A DNA stretch of 53,239 nt. It comes from Gemmatimonas sp. (GTDB lineage: Bacteria > Gemmatimonadota > Gemmatimonadetes > Gemmatimonadales > Gemmatimonadaceae). The stretch lies in assembly GCA_025361705.1 (NCBI GenBank), contig JANYJW010000064.1, positions 1 to 53,239 on the forward strand. The letters run 5' to 3'. The notes below the pieces were generated by a model. The model did not search any database. It was given only the letters and a program-made list of their open reading frames with translations, and was not told the origin of the DNA. Of this stretch, positions 33,404 through 43,076 are shown in pieces. Numbering within the stretch: the first letter of the stretch is position 1; each line of letters begins with the position of its first letter. A program made the position numbers and the translations under genes.

Positions 33404-34764
33404 GCTTGCTCCCGCGCCAAGGCGTGGCGCTCGATCTTCTTGTAGAGGTTCGACCGCGGCATGTCGAGCGTGCGCGCCGTCTCGGCCACATTCCAGTCGT
33501 GCTCGCGCAGCTTCACGAGCAGAAACGCACGCTCGGCGGCCAGCTTGAATTCCTCGAACGTGCGGCACGATTCCAGCCCGCCTAGGGCGGCGCCATCGGC
33601 TATGCGCACGCCGGCCAGCCGCTCCACGTCGGCCAGCGTCACCTGCGGGCCGCGCGAAAGGATGAGCAGCCGTTCGATGGTGTTGCGGAGTTCGCGCACG
33701 TTGCCTGGCCAGTCGAGCGTGCCCAATCGGTCGGCTGCCGCCTGTTCCATTCCGCGTGCCGTCGCTCCCTTGGGCGCACACTGGTCGAGGAAGTGCTGGA
33801 TGAGCAGCGGAATGTCGTCGCGCCGTTCGCGCAGCGGCGGCACCACCACCGGCACGACGTTGAGGCGGTAGTACAGGTCCTCGCGAAAGCGCCCGGCCGC
33901 AATCTCGTCCTCGAGCCGCTTGTTGGTGGCTGCCAGCACGCGCACGTCGACCTTGCGCGGCTTGGCGCCGCCAATGCGCGTCACCTCGCCGTCCTGCAAC
34001 ACGCGCAGCACCTTGGCCTGTGCCGCGAGTGACATGTCACCCACTTCGTCGAGAAACAGCGTGCCGCCGTCGCTCTGCTCGAACTTGCCGGCACGGTCCT
34101 GCACGGCCCCCGTGAACGAGCCCTTCATGTGGCCAAAGAGCTCGCTCTCGATCAGCTCGCCCGGAATCGCGGCACAGTTCACCTCGACAAACGGCCCCTG
34201 CGCGCGCCGGGATTGCCTATGCAGCGCGCGCGCCACCAGCTCCTTGCCCGTGCCATTCTCGCCGGTCACCAGCACCCGCGCATCGGTGGCCGCCAGGCGA
34301 TCGATGGTCTCGATGAGCGCGCGCACCGCGTACGAGCGCCCAACGATCTCGTACTTCTGCTCCACCACCGCGCGCAACCGCTGGTTCTCCTCACGCAGCG
34401 CCAGGTGCCCAATGGCGTTGCGGAGCGTCACCAGAATGCGGTCGGTGTCGAGCGGCTTCTCCATGATGTCATACGCGCCACCCTGCGTGGCCTCCACCGC
34501 GTTCTGGATGGTGGCGTGGCCGCTGATCATCACGACGATGGCCGCCGGGTCGAGCGCGCGCAGCTGGCGCAGCGTCTCGAGGCCGTCCATCCCCGCCATC
34601 TTCACATCGAGAAAGACGAGCTGCGGGCGAAAGTCCGCGTAGGCGGCGAGCCCGCCCGCGCCCGACGCTGCGGTGCGCACCTCATAGCCCTCGTATTCGA
34701 GCAGCTGCGACAGGGCGTCGCGAATGCCCTGCTCGTCGTCCACCACCAGGATGCGTCGGCTCAC
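33400..34764 (-). CDS. NtrC/NtrX-type sigma54-dependent response regulator
   Basis: A 454-residue activator of RpoN promoters. Receiver domain 1-120 with phospho-acceptor Asp53 ([13 protein letters not shown]); AAA+ domain about 140-375 with Walker A GENGTGKE (168-175), sigma54-contact loop GSFTGA (215-220) and Walker B GGTLFLDE (233-240); and a Fis-type helix-turn-helix at the C-terminus ([20 protein letters not shown]). The contact loop differs from consensus GAFTGA by Ala to Ser. No sensor kinase gene adjoins. ATG start overlaps the upstream gene by 4 bp (ATGA). Confidence 0.94.
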   Translation of the reverse strand: MSRRILVVDDEQGIRDALSQLLEYEGYEVRTAASGAGGLAAYADFRPQLVFLDVKMAGMDGLETLRQLRALDPAAIVVMISGHATIQNAVEATQGGAYDIMEKPLDTDRILVTLRNAIGHLALREENQRLRAVVEQKYEIVGRSYAVRALIETIDRLAATDARVLVTGENGTGKELVARALHRQSRRAQGPFVEVNCAAIPGELIESELFGHMKGSFTGAVQDRAGKFEQSDGGTLFLDEVGDMSLAAQAKVLRVLQDGEVTRIGGAKPRKVDVRVLAATNKRLEDEIAAGRFREDLYYRLNVVPVVVPPLRERRDDIPLLIQHFLDQCAPKGATARGMEQAAADRLGTLDWPGNVRELRNTIERLLILSRGPQVTLADVERLAGVRIADGAALGGLESCRTFEEFKLAAERAFLLVKLREHDWNVAETARTLDMPRSNLYKKIERHALAREQA

Positions 34765-35432
34765 GGCGCGGCCTTGTACAGCACCACCTTGCCGTTGGCG
34801 ACCCGCACGTCGACAATGCTGCGGCTCACCGGAAGGGCGATGACGCCCGGTGCCACGGCGCCCGTGACGCTGGTGTCGGCACGCTGCTTCACGCTGATGC
34901 GCTGCACGATCTTCTCCACGAGCCTGCTCGGCAGACGCAACTCCTTCACCGTCATGTGCGTCACCTGCAGCGCCAGCACGCCCGGCCGCGCCATCGACAG
35001 CCGCCCTCCGATCAACACCGGCTGGCGCCCGTCAAGCATCGTGGCGAGCGGCCCGAGTTGCTTGGGATCGCCAAGGTCCGAGACGGCCACATTCACCCGC
35101 ACGAGCAAGGTGTCGCCGTGCACCGTCGCCTGGGGATCAGCGGCCGAGGCGCCGAGGATTCGCATCGCCGGCCCCAGCTGCCACGCGGCAAACTCGGCCG
35201 GCGTGAGGTCGGCATACACCGGTCCCGACGTCTCGGCCAACCGGTCCGCGGCGCGCGTGGCGCGTGTGGCTGCCTCGGGGGAGATCGGCTTCCACGTCAG
35301 CAAGGGCGACGGTGGCGCGGCCACGACCATGGCGCGCACCCGGGGATACCACATCGGCTTGGTGTACCATCCGGCCACGGCAAGCACCGCACACAATAGC
35401 AGGCAGCCGAGTCGTCCGAGGCAACCGAACAT
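34761..35432 (-). CDS. Membrane-anchored periplasmic protein of unknown function
   Basis: A 223-residue protein I do not recognise. Residues 1-21 are a cysteine-containing hydrophobic anchor (LGCLLLCAVLAVAGWY). The rest is predicted periplasmic and beta-rich: LTPAEFAAWQLGPAM, then amphipathic strands (LLVRVNVAVSDL, VLIGGRLSMARPGVLALQVTHMTVKEL) and a closing strand VRVANGKVVLY. The strand pattern recalls lipid-binding periplasmic folds, but this is only an impression. It lies between larE (TGATG, one-base overlap) and the sigma54 regulator (ATGA), so it belongs to that operon. Confidence 0.7.
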   Translation of the reverse strand: MFGCLGRLGCLLLCAVLAVAGWYTKPMWYPRVRAMVVAAPPSPLLTWKPISPEAATRATRAADRLAETSGPVYADLTPAEFAAWQLGPAMRILGASAADPQATVHGDTLLVRVNVAVSDLGDPKQLGPLATMLDGRQPVLIGGRLSMARPGVLALQVTHMTVKELRLPSRLVEKIVQRISVKQRADTSVTGAVAPGVIALPVSRSIVDVRVANGKVVLYKAAP

Positions 35433-36325
35433 CAGTCAGTCTCCGTGAGGTCGAGGACGCACGCGTCCACCCGCTCGTCGCGCACCAGGTCATTGAGTCC
35501 ACCGCTGCGGAAGCCGCGCAGGTCGAGCTCCACGCGCGTGAATCCCGCCGAGCGCACGGCCTCGCGCACCGCGCCGCGCCGGGCGATGGCGCTCCAGTGG
35601 TTCAGCTGGTCGGTGTCCATCTCCACGCGCGCGGTGTCGCCGTGATAGCGGACGCGCAGGTTGCCCGTCACACCCAGCGTGCGCAATGCGCGCTCGCCCT
35701 GCTCCACCTTGCGCAGCCGCAGCGGCGTGACGTCGATGCCGTACGGGAGGCGCGACGACAGGCAGGGTGACGACGGCTGCGACCACGTGGGCATGTCGCG
35801 CGCCCGAGACAGCGCGCGAATATCGTCCTTGGTGAACCGCAACTCGGCCAGCGGCGACGCCACGCCCTGCTCCAGGCCCGCTCTGGCGCCCGGCCGGTAG
35901 TCGGCAAGGTCGTCGAAGTTGCTCCCGTCCACGATGACCGCCAGGCCGCGGGCCGCCGCCACCGGCACCAGCTTGCTCCACAACTCCGTCTTGCAGTAGT
36001 AGCAGCGGTTCACCGGATTGGCCGCGTACTGCGGATCGTTCATCTCGTCGGTGTCGAGTTCCAGCACCGGCACACCAAACTGGTCGGCCACCTGACGCGC
36101 CCGCGCCCACTGTTCCTGCGGAAACGACGCGCTGCGTCCGATCACCGCGAGCACGTGGTCGGCGCCGAGCGCCTCGAGCGCTACGCAAGCGAGGTACGCC
36201 GAATCAACGCCACCGGAGAAGCCGATGAGCACAGACTCGCGCGCGCGAAACCACGCCACGAGCAGGGCTTCCTTGTCGAGCACGTTGGGCGCGGGCGCCT
36301 CGGGAACGGTCAGGCTGGCTTCCAT
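35432..36325 (-). CDS. larE: LarE-type ATP-dependent sulfur transferase
   Basis: A 297-residue PP-loop enzyme. LarE adenylates and thiolates the pyridinium dicarboxylate precursor of the nickel-pincer cofactor of lactate racemase. The PP-loop SGGVDS is at 37-42 and the LarE signature PCLSSRLPYG contains Cys188; a CxxC (Cys108/Cys111, NRCYYCK) is also present. Lactobacillus LarE sacrifices a single cysteine, while LarEs with three cysteines are thought to carry a [4Fe-4S] cluster and act catalytically; this one has the three. No larB, larC or racemase gene is in the window. ATG start; first gene of the larE operon. Confidence 0.9.
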   Translation of the reverse strand: MEASLTVPEAPAPNVLDKEALLVAWFRARESVLIGFSGGVDSAYLACVALEALGADHVLAVIGRSASFPQEQWARARQVADQFGVPVLELDTDEMNDPQYAANPVNRCYYCKTELWSKLVPVAAARGLAVIVDGSNFDDLADYRPGARAGLEQGVASPLAELRFTKDDIRALSRARDMPTWSQPSSPCLSSRLPYGIDVTPLRLRKVEQGERALRTLGVTGNLRVRYHGDTARVEMDTDQLNHWSAIARRGAVREAVRSAGFTRVELDLRGFRSGGLNDLVRDERVDACVLDLTETD

Positions 36326-36414
36326 ATGGATGAAAGGTACTGTCCACTATTACGGACGGGAGGCGGAAAAGTGCCAATATTCGAGACGCTGCACTCGCCC
36401 CTGGCACGCCCCGC

Positions 36415-39400
36415 TTATGGCACAACGCGCGATGTCTCAATCCGCTTCATCCCCCGAGCCTGCAGCAGCTTGTTGATCTTCGGCAGCTCGATCTGCACCC
36501 ACTTGTCGAAGCCCTTCGAGACGTCACCCATCTCGTGGCTGATGGCGCCGGCGCGCTGCTCCTGCATTTCCGATGGCCGCCCCTCGTAGCCCACGATGCT
36601 GCCGTACAGCTCGGCGAGGTTCTCGCGCAGGCGCTCCTCGCCGGTGATCATGCCGCCTTCCTTGGTGGCCACGATCTTCCGGCGCATCGTGTCCACCGTG
36701 GCCGAACCGGTCTGCAGCATCGCGAGCAGCGAATCGCGCTGGGCAAGCCCGGTGCCACGCTGGTCGAGCGAGCCGCGCACATCGTTCATCTGGTCCACCA
36801 CCGTGGCCATCTGGTTCATGAGGTCGTAGAGCGTGATCGCCAGCGCAAACTGCGCCTTGCGGTCCCCCACGGAGTGGTTCACGCGTGCGTCGCCCGTGAC
36901 GCGCAGTGACGCGCTGTACACCGAGTCGCCTTCGGTGAGCTTCACCGTGTAGCGCCCCGGCAGGAACCTCGGCCCGACGACAAAGGCGGACGAGGCCGCC
37001 GTCGGCACGCGCGGCGGCGCCATGCGCATCGACCAGGCGGTGCGGCTGAGTCCGCGACGCTTTCCCGTCGGCAGGGACTGCACCACGCGGCCGGTCGAGT
37101 CGAACACCTCGAGCTTGAGGTCGCCAAAGATGTGGCGGCGCTGCAGGTAATACGTGATCTGCGCGTCGCCGGGCGGGTTGGGGCCGATGAACTCGGCGTC
37201 GCCGTTGGCCCAGCCGCCGCCGGCGCTCAGCAACTGCACCACCGGCTTGGTCTGCACGAACGCCGCGCCGCGTCCCAGCGTGCCTGGCGTCAGCGTGCGC
37301 AGGGGCGTGATATCGTCAATGATCCAGATGCCGCGTCCGTGCGTGGCGATCACCAGATCGTCGTCGCGCGGATGAATGGCCAGGTCGCGCACCGCCACCG
37401 CGGGCAGGTCGCCGCCCTTGTAGCGCGCCCACCGCTGGCCGCCGTCCGTCGACACCCACAGTCCGAACTCGGTGCCCAGAAAGAGCAGCTGCGCGTTCAC
37501 CAGGTCTTCCTTGATGACGTGCGCATAGCCGCGCACCGGCGACCCTGCGGCAATGAGCGACGTCCACGTCTTGCCAAAGTCGGTGGACCGGTAGGCATAC
37601 GGGCTCATGTCGCCGTTGTTGTGCATATCGAACGTCACGTAGACTGTGCCGGGCGCATAGTGGCCCGGTTCGACGCTCGAGACCCACGCGTCCTTCGGCA
37701 GCCCAGCAATGTTTGGGGCGACGTTGGCCCAGTGCTTGCCCCCGTCACGCGTCAGCTGGAGGTTGCCGTCGTCCGTGCCCGCCCACACGATCATCGAGTC
37801 CTTGGGCGATTCGCCAATGGCGTAGATGGTCGTGTGCATCTCGGCGCTCGAGTTGTCCACCGTCACGCCGCCCGACTGCTCCTGCTGCTGCTTCGCCGGG
37901 TCGTTGGTGGAGAGGTCGGGCGAGATGCGGTCCCAGGTCTGTCCCTTGTTGCGCGACCGGAACAGGTACTGCGCGCCGAGGTACAGCGTGCCGCTGCGCG
38001 ACGGGCTCAAATGGATGGGCGCGTTCCAGTTGAAGCGCAGCTTCCCTTCGCCGAACTTCGGCAGCGGCTTGATGTCGCGCGTCTCGTGCGTCTTCAGGTT
38101 CACGCGGCCGATGTAGCCGCCCTGCGCCTCGGCGTACGCGAAGTTCGGGTCGGTGGGATCGGCAAAGGTCCAGAAGCCATCACCGCCGTAGAGATTCTCC
38201 CACTGGCTCTTGGCGATGCCGCCCGGGTATTGCGACCGCCCCACCCACGAGCTGTTGTCCTGCAGGCCGCCGTACACCTTGTACGGCGTATCCATGTCCA
38301 CGCTGACGTGATAGAACTGCGAGATGGGCAGCGCCTCGGACTTCCACCACTTGTCGCCGCCGTCGTACGAGTACCACAGGCCGCCGTCGTCGCCCATCAG
38401 CAGGTGATCCGAGTTCAGCGGATCAATCCACACGTCGTGTGAGTCGCCGTGCGTGCTCCCGCTGATGACGCTGAACGTCATGCCGCCGTCGGTGCTCATG
38501 ATCAGCGAACCGTCGGGCTTGTAGACGCGATTCTCGTCCTTGGGATCAACAGCCAACGTCGCAAAGTAGAACGGGCGCCACAGCATGCTCTGGCTGCGGT
38601 CGCGCAGCGCCCACGTCTTGCCGCCGTCGTCTGAGCGGTAGAGGCCGTTGAGCGGCGGCACCGCCTCGATGAACGCGTACACCACGTTCGGCTTGGACGG
38701 CGCCACGGTCACCGCCACGCGCCCCCACGGCTTTGGCGGCAGCCCCGTGGCGCTCGTGGCGTCCAGCGCCGCCCACGTGGCGCCGCCATCCGTGGTCTTG
38801 AACATCGCGCTCGCGCTCGGCGCGTCGGGGCCTTCGCCGCCGGATCGAAACGTCCATCCCTTGCGGCGGAATTCCCACAGACCCGCGTACAGCGTGCCCG
38901 GCGCCGTCACGTCCATGGTCATCATCGAGCAGCCGGTCGCCGCGTTGCCGCCGGCAAGAATCTTCGCCCACGTCGCGCCGCCGTCGGTGGTCTTGTAGAT
39001 GCCGCGATCGTTGCTGTCGCTCCACAGCTTGCCTGGAACGCAGGCGTACACCGTGTTCGACTGCCGCGGGTCGATGAGGATCTTCACGATGCGTTCCGAT
39101 GCCTTGAGCCCCATGTTCGTCCACGTCTCGCCCGCGTCGGTGCTCTTGTAGATGCCATCGCCCACCGAGACGCTGTTGCGCATCCACGGTTCGCCGGTGC
39201 CCGCCCAGATGACCTTGGGGTTCGTCGGGTCGATGGCGAGCGCGCCAATGGACTGCACATCCTGCTTGTCGAACACGGGCTTGAACGTGGTGCCCGCGTT
39301 CGTGGACTTCCACACGCCGCCGCTCGCCGCGCCCACGTACACCGTGAGCCGGCTGCCCTCGTGTACCGCGGCCAGCGCCGCGATGCGCCCGCTCATGACG

Positions 39401-40323
39401 GCCGAACCGATGTTGCGCGCGCCCAGCCCCGAGGTGGTCTCTGAGTCCACCTGCAGGCCGGCGGCGCCATGCGTACCCAGCGGCGGCCATGCCGCAGGCG
39501 CGGCAATCAACGCCGGACTCGGCCCGGCAACGCCGGGCTGCGCGGCCGCCGCTTCGGACGCCGTCACCAGCTTCTCGCCCGCCGCCGGCTTCGCAAAGCG
39601 CGCGTCGGCGATCACCGGATTCACCGTGATGCGATCCCACGCGTACTGCTGCTTGTCGGCGCTCGCACTCCCCTTGGCGCCAATCGCGAACGAGAACGCG
39701 AAAAGCACGCCCTGCACGTCCTTATAGTCGCCCAGCTCCACTTCAAACGTGCGCTCGGCGCCGCGAATGGTGCGCTTCACCTCGTACTTGATCGGCACGC
39801 ACGACTCGGCGTCCAGATAGTACGTGCGCTCGTCCCCGTTGGTCGCCAGCGTGACGCGCAGCTTGTAGACGCTCGTGCCCTCCAGCTGTTCCGTGCCGAG
39901 GAACTCCACCGTGTTGCCGCGCTGCCGGTAGTCGAACAGCGGGTCGTCGAACTCCGCCTCCTCGAGAATGCCCTTGGTTTCTTCCTCGCCCATCGGCTCG
40001 GGATCCTTCTTGCCGCCCCAGGGCTCGATCTTCCAGCCCGCCTTGCCGTCGTAGGCGGTGGCGCCGGTCATCCCGCCAAAGGCGAACTCCTCGCGCACCA
40101 GATTGGGCCGACGGCGCTCGTGCGCCACGGTCGCCTCGAAGCCGCCGCCGCCATAGAACTTTCCGCTCTTTCGCACCGACTGGATGGCGTGCAGGCGCGC
40201 GATGCCGCCGCTGCGCTGCACATAGCGTGCGATGATGTCGTCCACGGCCGGCGCAACCTGCGCCACGGCGCGAGACGGAAGCGCAAGGACAAGGGCCAGG
40301 AGAAGCAGCGGGACTCGACGCAT
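36415..40323 (-). CDS. Giant secreted protein: LolA-like domain plus VPS10/BNR-type beta-propeller
   Basis: A 1302-residue exported protein. Signal peptide at 1-21 (LLLLALVLALPSRAVAQ). Residues about 25-230 resemble the LolA-like outer-membrane lipoprotein-sorting fold (VDDIIARYVQRSGG, AYDGKAGWKIEPWGG, YYLDAESCVPIKYE). After a short linker come repeated BNR/Asp-box and sortilin-like blades with the words GGVWKSTNAGTTF, GIYKSTDAGETWTN, GIYKTTDGGATWA, LYRSDDGGKTWA and YRSTDFGKTWTS. The C-terminal about 250 residues are partly helical. Such propellers are usually annotated as glycosyl hydrolase or sortilin-like, but no catalytic residues are identified. ATG start 40321-40323. Confidence 0.85.
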   Translation of the reverse strand: MRRVPLLLLALVLALPSRAVAQVAPAVDDIIARYVQRSGGIARLHAIQSVRKSGKFYGGGGFEATVAHERRRPNLVREEFAFGGMTGATAYDGKAGWKIEPWGGKKDPEPMGEEETKGILEEAEFDDPLFDYRQRGNTVEFLGTEQLEGTSVYKLRVTLATNGDERTYYLDAESCVPIKYEVKRTIRGAERTFEVELGDYKDVQGVLFAFSFAIGAKGSASADKQQYAWDRITVNPVIADARFAKPAAGEKLVTASEAAAAQPGVAGPSPALIAAPAAWPPLGTHGAAGLQVDSETTSGLGARNIGSAVMSGRIAALAAVHEGSRLTVYVGAASGGVWKSTNAGTTFKPVFDKQDVQSIGALAIDPTNPKVIWAGTGEPWMRNSVSVGDGIYKSTDAGETWTNMGLKASERIVKILIDPRQSNTVYACVPGKLWSDSNDRGIYKTTDGGATWAKILAGGNAATGCSMMTMDVTAPGTLYAGLWEFRRKGWTFRSGGEGPDAPSASAMFKTTDGGATWAALDATSATGLPPKPWGRVAVTVAPSKPNVVYAFIEAVPPLNGLYRSDDGGKTWALRDRSQSMLWRPFYFATLAVDPKDENRVYKPDGSLIMSTDGGMTFSVISGSTHGDSHDVWIDPLNSDHLLMGDDGGLWYSYDGGDKWWKSEALPISQFYHVSVDMDTPYKVYGGLQDNSSWVGRSQYPGGIAKSQWENLYGGDGFWTFADPTDPNFAYAEAQGGYIGRVNLKTHETRDIKPLPKFGEGKLRFNWNAPIHLSPSRSGTLYLGAQYLFRSRNKGQTWDRISPDLSTNDPAKQQQEQSGGVTVDNSSAEMHTTIYAIGESPKDSMIVWAGTDDGNLQLTRDGGKHWANVAPNIAGLPKDAWVSSVEPGHYAPGTVYVTFDMHNNGDMSPYAYRSTDFGKTWTSLIAAGSPVRGYAHVIKEDLVNAQLLFLGTEFGLWVSTDGGQRWARYKGGDLPAVAVRDLAIHPRDDDLVIATHGRGIWIIDDITPLRTLTPGTLGRGAAFVQTKPVVQLLSAGGGWANGDAEFIGPNPPGDAQITYYLQRRHIFGDLKLEVFDSTGRVVQSLPTGKRRGLSRTAWSMRMAPPRVPTAASSAFVVGPRFLPGRYTVKLTEGDSVYSASLRVTGDARVNHSVGDRKAQFALAITLYDLMNQMATVVDQMNDVRGSLDQRGTGLAQRDSLLAMLQTGSATVDTMRRKIVATKEGGMITGEERLRENLAELYGSIVGYEGRPSEMQEQRAGAISHEMGDVSKGFDKWVQIELPKINKLLQARGMKRIETSRVVP

Positions 40324-40463
40324 GGTGATGCTCTCGTAGTGATGGTGTTTCGAATGCCTACGGGCCCGGCGCAGCCGCGGTGTCATGTGCTCCGGGGTTT
40401 GACGGGCAGCCACGCGCGGGCACGCTCCAGCGTTCGCTGCCATGCATGCGCCAGCGTGTGCCA

Positions 40464-41315
40464 TTACGCCCGGTCCAGCAGTACCTGCCCCGCCATCCGG
40501 TTCGCCTCGCGCCGCATCTTCTGCGTCTGGAACAACGCGAAGAGCGACATCAGCCAGGCGCCGGGCATCGTCCGCTTGAGCCGCTTGGCATCGATCCACG
40601 ATGACCGATATTCGCGCTCCTTCCACCCGGACGCCGCGAAGAATGCGGTTCCCTCCGCGGGCGCAAAGAGAAATGGCGCGTTGCCCTGAGCCGCCTTCTT
40701 GCCCCACGACGCCGTCATCCACTTGAGCAGTCGTGGACTCGCGAGGTCGATGATCCACGATGCGAAGGCCGGCTGCCCGTGCAGGTCGGTGGCCAGCGCA
40801 CTGACGTCGGCCGGCGTGAGGTAGATCAGCAGCCCCTCGGCGACCACGAGCACGCGCTGGTGATCGGTGGCCACGCGCGCAAACAACGCGCGCCGCGCAT
40901 CGCCGTCGGTGAGGTCGGTCGGCGCCGTCTCGTACCGGCACGACGCCTGCTCACTCTTGAGCACCTGCCATTTGTAATCGAGGATGTCGGCAAAGTCGAC
41001 GTCGATCCAGCGCAGCGTGGGAGGCAGCGACAGGCGGAATGGCCGCGCGTCGAGCCCCGCCGCGAGGTTCAGCACACAGTCGATGCCGTTGGCCGCCACC
41101 TCGCGCAGAATCAGTTCGTCGAAGACCGCCGTGCGCACGATCATCGACCAGGCGGCGCTCGCGCCGCGCTTCATCGACCGAACGATGTCCTCGCCCTTGG
41201 CGCCTGCCAGCCGGCGCGCATACGGGTCGCGGAAGATCGCGTCGGGCCGTTCCGTCTCCATGGCGCGGTAGACGGCAACCCAGCGCGCGGTGTCACTCAC
41301 ATGGTCAATGGGCAC
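40464..41315 (-). CDS. LCM/TIGR00027-type class I SAM methyltransferase
   Basis: A 283-residue methyltransferase of the leucine-carboxyl-methyltransferase-like family. The start DTARWVAVYRAMETERPDAIFRDPYA is the family signature; VLNLAAGLDARPFRL is the SAM loop, then WIDVDFADILDYK and VLVVAEGLLIYL. The substrate in bacteria is generally unknown; natural-product and polyketide methyl esters are examples. ATG start. It begins 140 bp before the giant propeller gene and 9 bp after the amidohydrolase gene, so it is probably transcribed with the latter. Confidence 0.88.
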   Translation of the reverse strand: MPIDHVSDTARWVAVYRAMETERPDAIFRDPYARRLAGAKGEDIVRSMKRGASAAWSMIVRTAVFDELILREVAANGIDCVLNLAAGLDARPFRLSLPPTLRWIDVDFADILDYKWQVLKSEQASCRYETAPTDLTDGDARRALFARVATDHQRVLVVAEGLLIYLTPADVSALATDLHGQPAFASWIIDLASPRLLKWMTASWGKKAAQGNAPFLFAPAEGTAFFAASGWKEREYRSSWIDAKRLKRTMPGAWLMSLFALFQTQKMRREANRMAGQVLLDRA

Positions 41316-41324
41316 GTGGCCTCC

Positions 41325-43040
41325 CTAGCGCCCGTATCCCGGTCCACGCACCACGACCCCCGGCTTGGCGCCGGTGTGCCGCCCGTCCCGCACGACCGCA
41401 ATCCCGTTCACGAACACATCCCGCATCCCCGTCGACAGTTGATGCGGCTTCTCGAACGTCGCGTTGTCGATGATGGTGTTCGGGTCGAAGATCACGATGT
41501 CTGCCTTGAGCCCCTGCTTGAGGACGCCACGGTCGGTGAGCGAGAGCCGCGTGGCCACGGCCGCCGATGCCTTGCGCACCGCGTCCTCGAGCGGCGTCAC
41601 GCGCTCGTTGCGCACGTACTTGCCCAGCAGCCGCGTGAAGTTGCCGTACGCCCGCGGATGCGTCATTCCCACCGCCGTCGCGGGATCGTGCGACTCGGCG
41701 TCCGTGCCAAATTTCATCCAGGGCAGGCGAATCTGCTTCTGGATGTTCTCCTCGCTCATCAGGAACAGGATCTCACCAAGCCCGGCGTGCTCCGCGACAT
41801 TGAGGTCGATGATCACCTCGGCCCAGTCCTTGTTCATCGTGGCGGCGATTTCGCTGAGGCGCTTCCCCTCAAACTGTGTGTATTCCGGCTTCTTGAAGCC
41901 CATCACCATCACGTTTTCCGGCGTGGCCGCCTCGCACAGGTTTTCGTAGCCCGCGTCGCGCGCATGGATCTCCCGCACGATGGTCGCGCGCAGCGCCAGG
42001 TTCGTCAGGTTCTCCATCAGCTTTCCGTCCGCCGAGTACTTGGGCGGAATGCACGACGAAAAACTGTTGCCGCCGGCCGGGTACAGGTACATGTCGGCCT
42101 GCACGTCCTGCCCCGCCGCGCGCGCGCTGTCGATCTTGGCAATGGCGATGTCCATCTTGGGCCAGTTGCGGATGCCCGCGGCCTTGAGGTGGTAGATCTC
42201 CACCGGCACCTGTGCCTGCGCTCCCACGGAAATCGCCTCGTCGAGAGCCTCGAGGAACTTGTCGCCCTCACTGCGCATGTGCGTGATGTACACACCGCCG
42301 AACGGTGCTGCCGCCTTGTTGACCTCGATCAGCTCCGCGGGACTCGCGTACACATTGGGCGGGTAGATGAGCGCACTGGCGATGCCGAACGCGCCGTCCT
42401 GCATGGCGCGCCGCACCATCGCCTGCATGGTGTCGATTTCCACCGCCGATGCCGGACCCATGCCGCCGCCGTGCCCGTACACACGCACCGTGCCGTTGCC
42501 GACGAACGACCCGATATTCTGCGACGCCCCGCGTTTCACCATGAAGTCCAGCCAGTCGCCAAAGCCATGCGGCCCCATGAACTGGCGCTCCAGCACCTTG
42601 CTGGCGGAGTCGGTCTCGAGCGCGAGGACCTTGTCGTTCACCGGCGCCGGCGTGCTCCCCTCGCCGAGGATGGCGGTGGTGATGCCCTGCGTCACCATCG
42701 ACAGCGCCCGCCCGTCGCCCATCATGAAGTTCTCGTACGACTGCGCCTGGATGTCGATGAACCCCGGCGCCACCACGTGCCCCGTGGCGTCAACGCGCTG
42801 CGCCGCGCGCGCCCGGCGAAAGGCGCCGCGCGGCCCGATGGCGGCGATGTGGTCGCCGCGCACCGCGACGTCGCCGTAGTACCACGCGGCGCCGGTGCCA
42901 TCGATCAGGCGCCCGTTCTCGATGACGACATCGTAGGCGCTGGCGTCGACCGTGGTTCCTGTGACAACGCCGCCGCGCGGGGCGCAGGCGGCGAAAACGG
43001 CAACGGCGGCGGCGAGCGAGGAGAGCCGGGTGCTGCGCAT
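41325..43040 (-). CDS. D-aminoacylase-like amidohydrolase, lipoprotein, with altered metal site
   Basis: A 571-residue exported amidohydrolase. The lipobox VFAAC places Cys19 as the lipid anchor. The TIM-barrel and composite beta-sandwich resemble N-acyl-D-amino-acid deacylases: DVVIENGRLIDGTG, APGFID, ITHMRSEGDKFLEALDEA, VPVEIYHLKAAG, FGTDAES and the end DIVIFDPNTI. The usual HxH after APGFID is here QAQ (residues 98-100), and the NCG cysteine position reads GEG. The later two histidines and the aspartate remain, so a one-metal or altered enzyme is possible. ATG start. A 29-bp repeat lies upstream. Confidence 0.82.
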   Translation of the reverse strand: MRSTRLSSLAAAVAVFAACAPRGGVVTGTTVDASAYDVVIENGRLIDGTGAAWYYGDVAVRGDHIAAIGPRGAFRRARAAQRVDATGHVVAPGFIDIQAQSYENFMMGDGRALSMVTQGITTAILGEGSTPAPVNDKVLALETDSASKVLERQFMGPHGFGDWLDFMVKRGASQNIGSFVGNGTVRVYGHGGGMGPASAVEIDTMQAMVRRAMQDGAFGIASALIYPPNVYASPAELIEVNKAAAPFGGVYITHMRSEGDKFLEALDEAISVGAQAQVPVEIYHLKAAGIRNWPKMDIAIAKIDSARAAGQDVQADMYLYPAGGNSFSSCIPPKYSADGKLMENLTNLALRATIVREIHARDAGYENLCEAATPENVMVMGFKKPEYTQFEGKRLSEIAATMNKDWAEVIIDLNVAEHAGLGEILFLMSEENIQKQIRLPWMKFGTDAESHDPATAVGMTHPRAYGNFTRLLGKYVRNERVTPLEDAVRKASAAVATRLSLTDRGVLKQGLKADIVIFDPNTIIDNATFEKPHQLSTGMRDVFVNGIAVVRDGRHTGAKPGVVVRGPGYGR

Positions 43041-43076
43041 GTGCGTCTCGCGGTAGGGGGACGGAAAAAATCTACG

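Noticed and set aside
36360..36380. Possible sigma54 site upstream of larE (minus strand TGGCAC)
   Set aside because: The -12 TTGC element is missing at the required spacing (CGCC instead).
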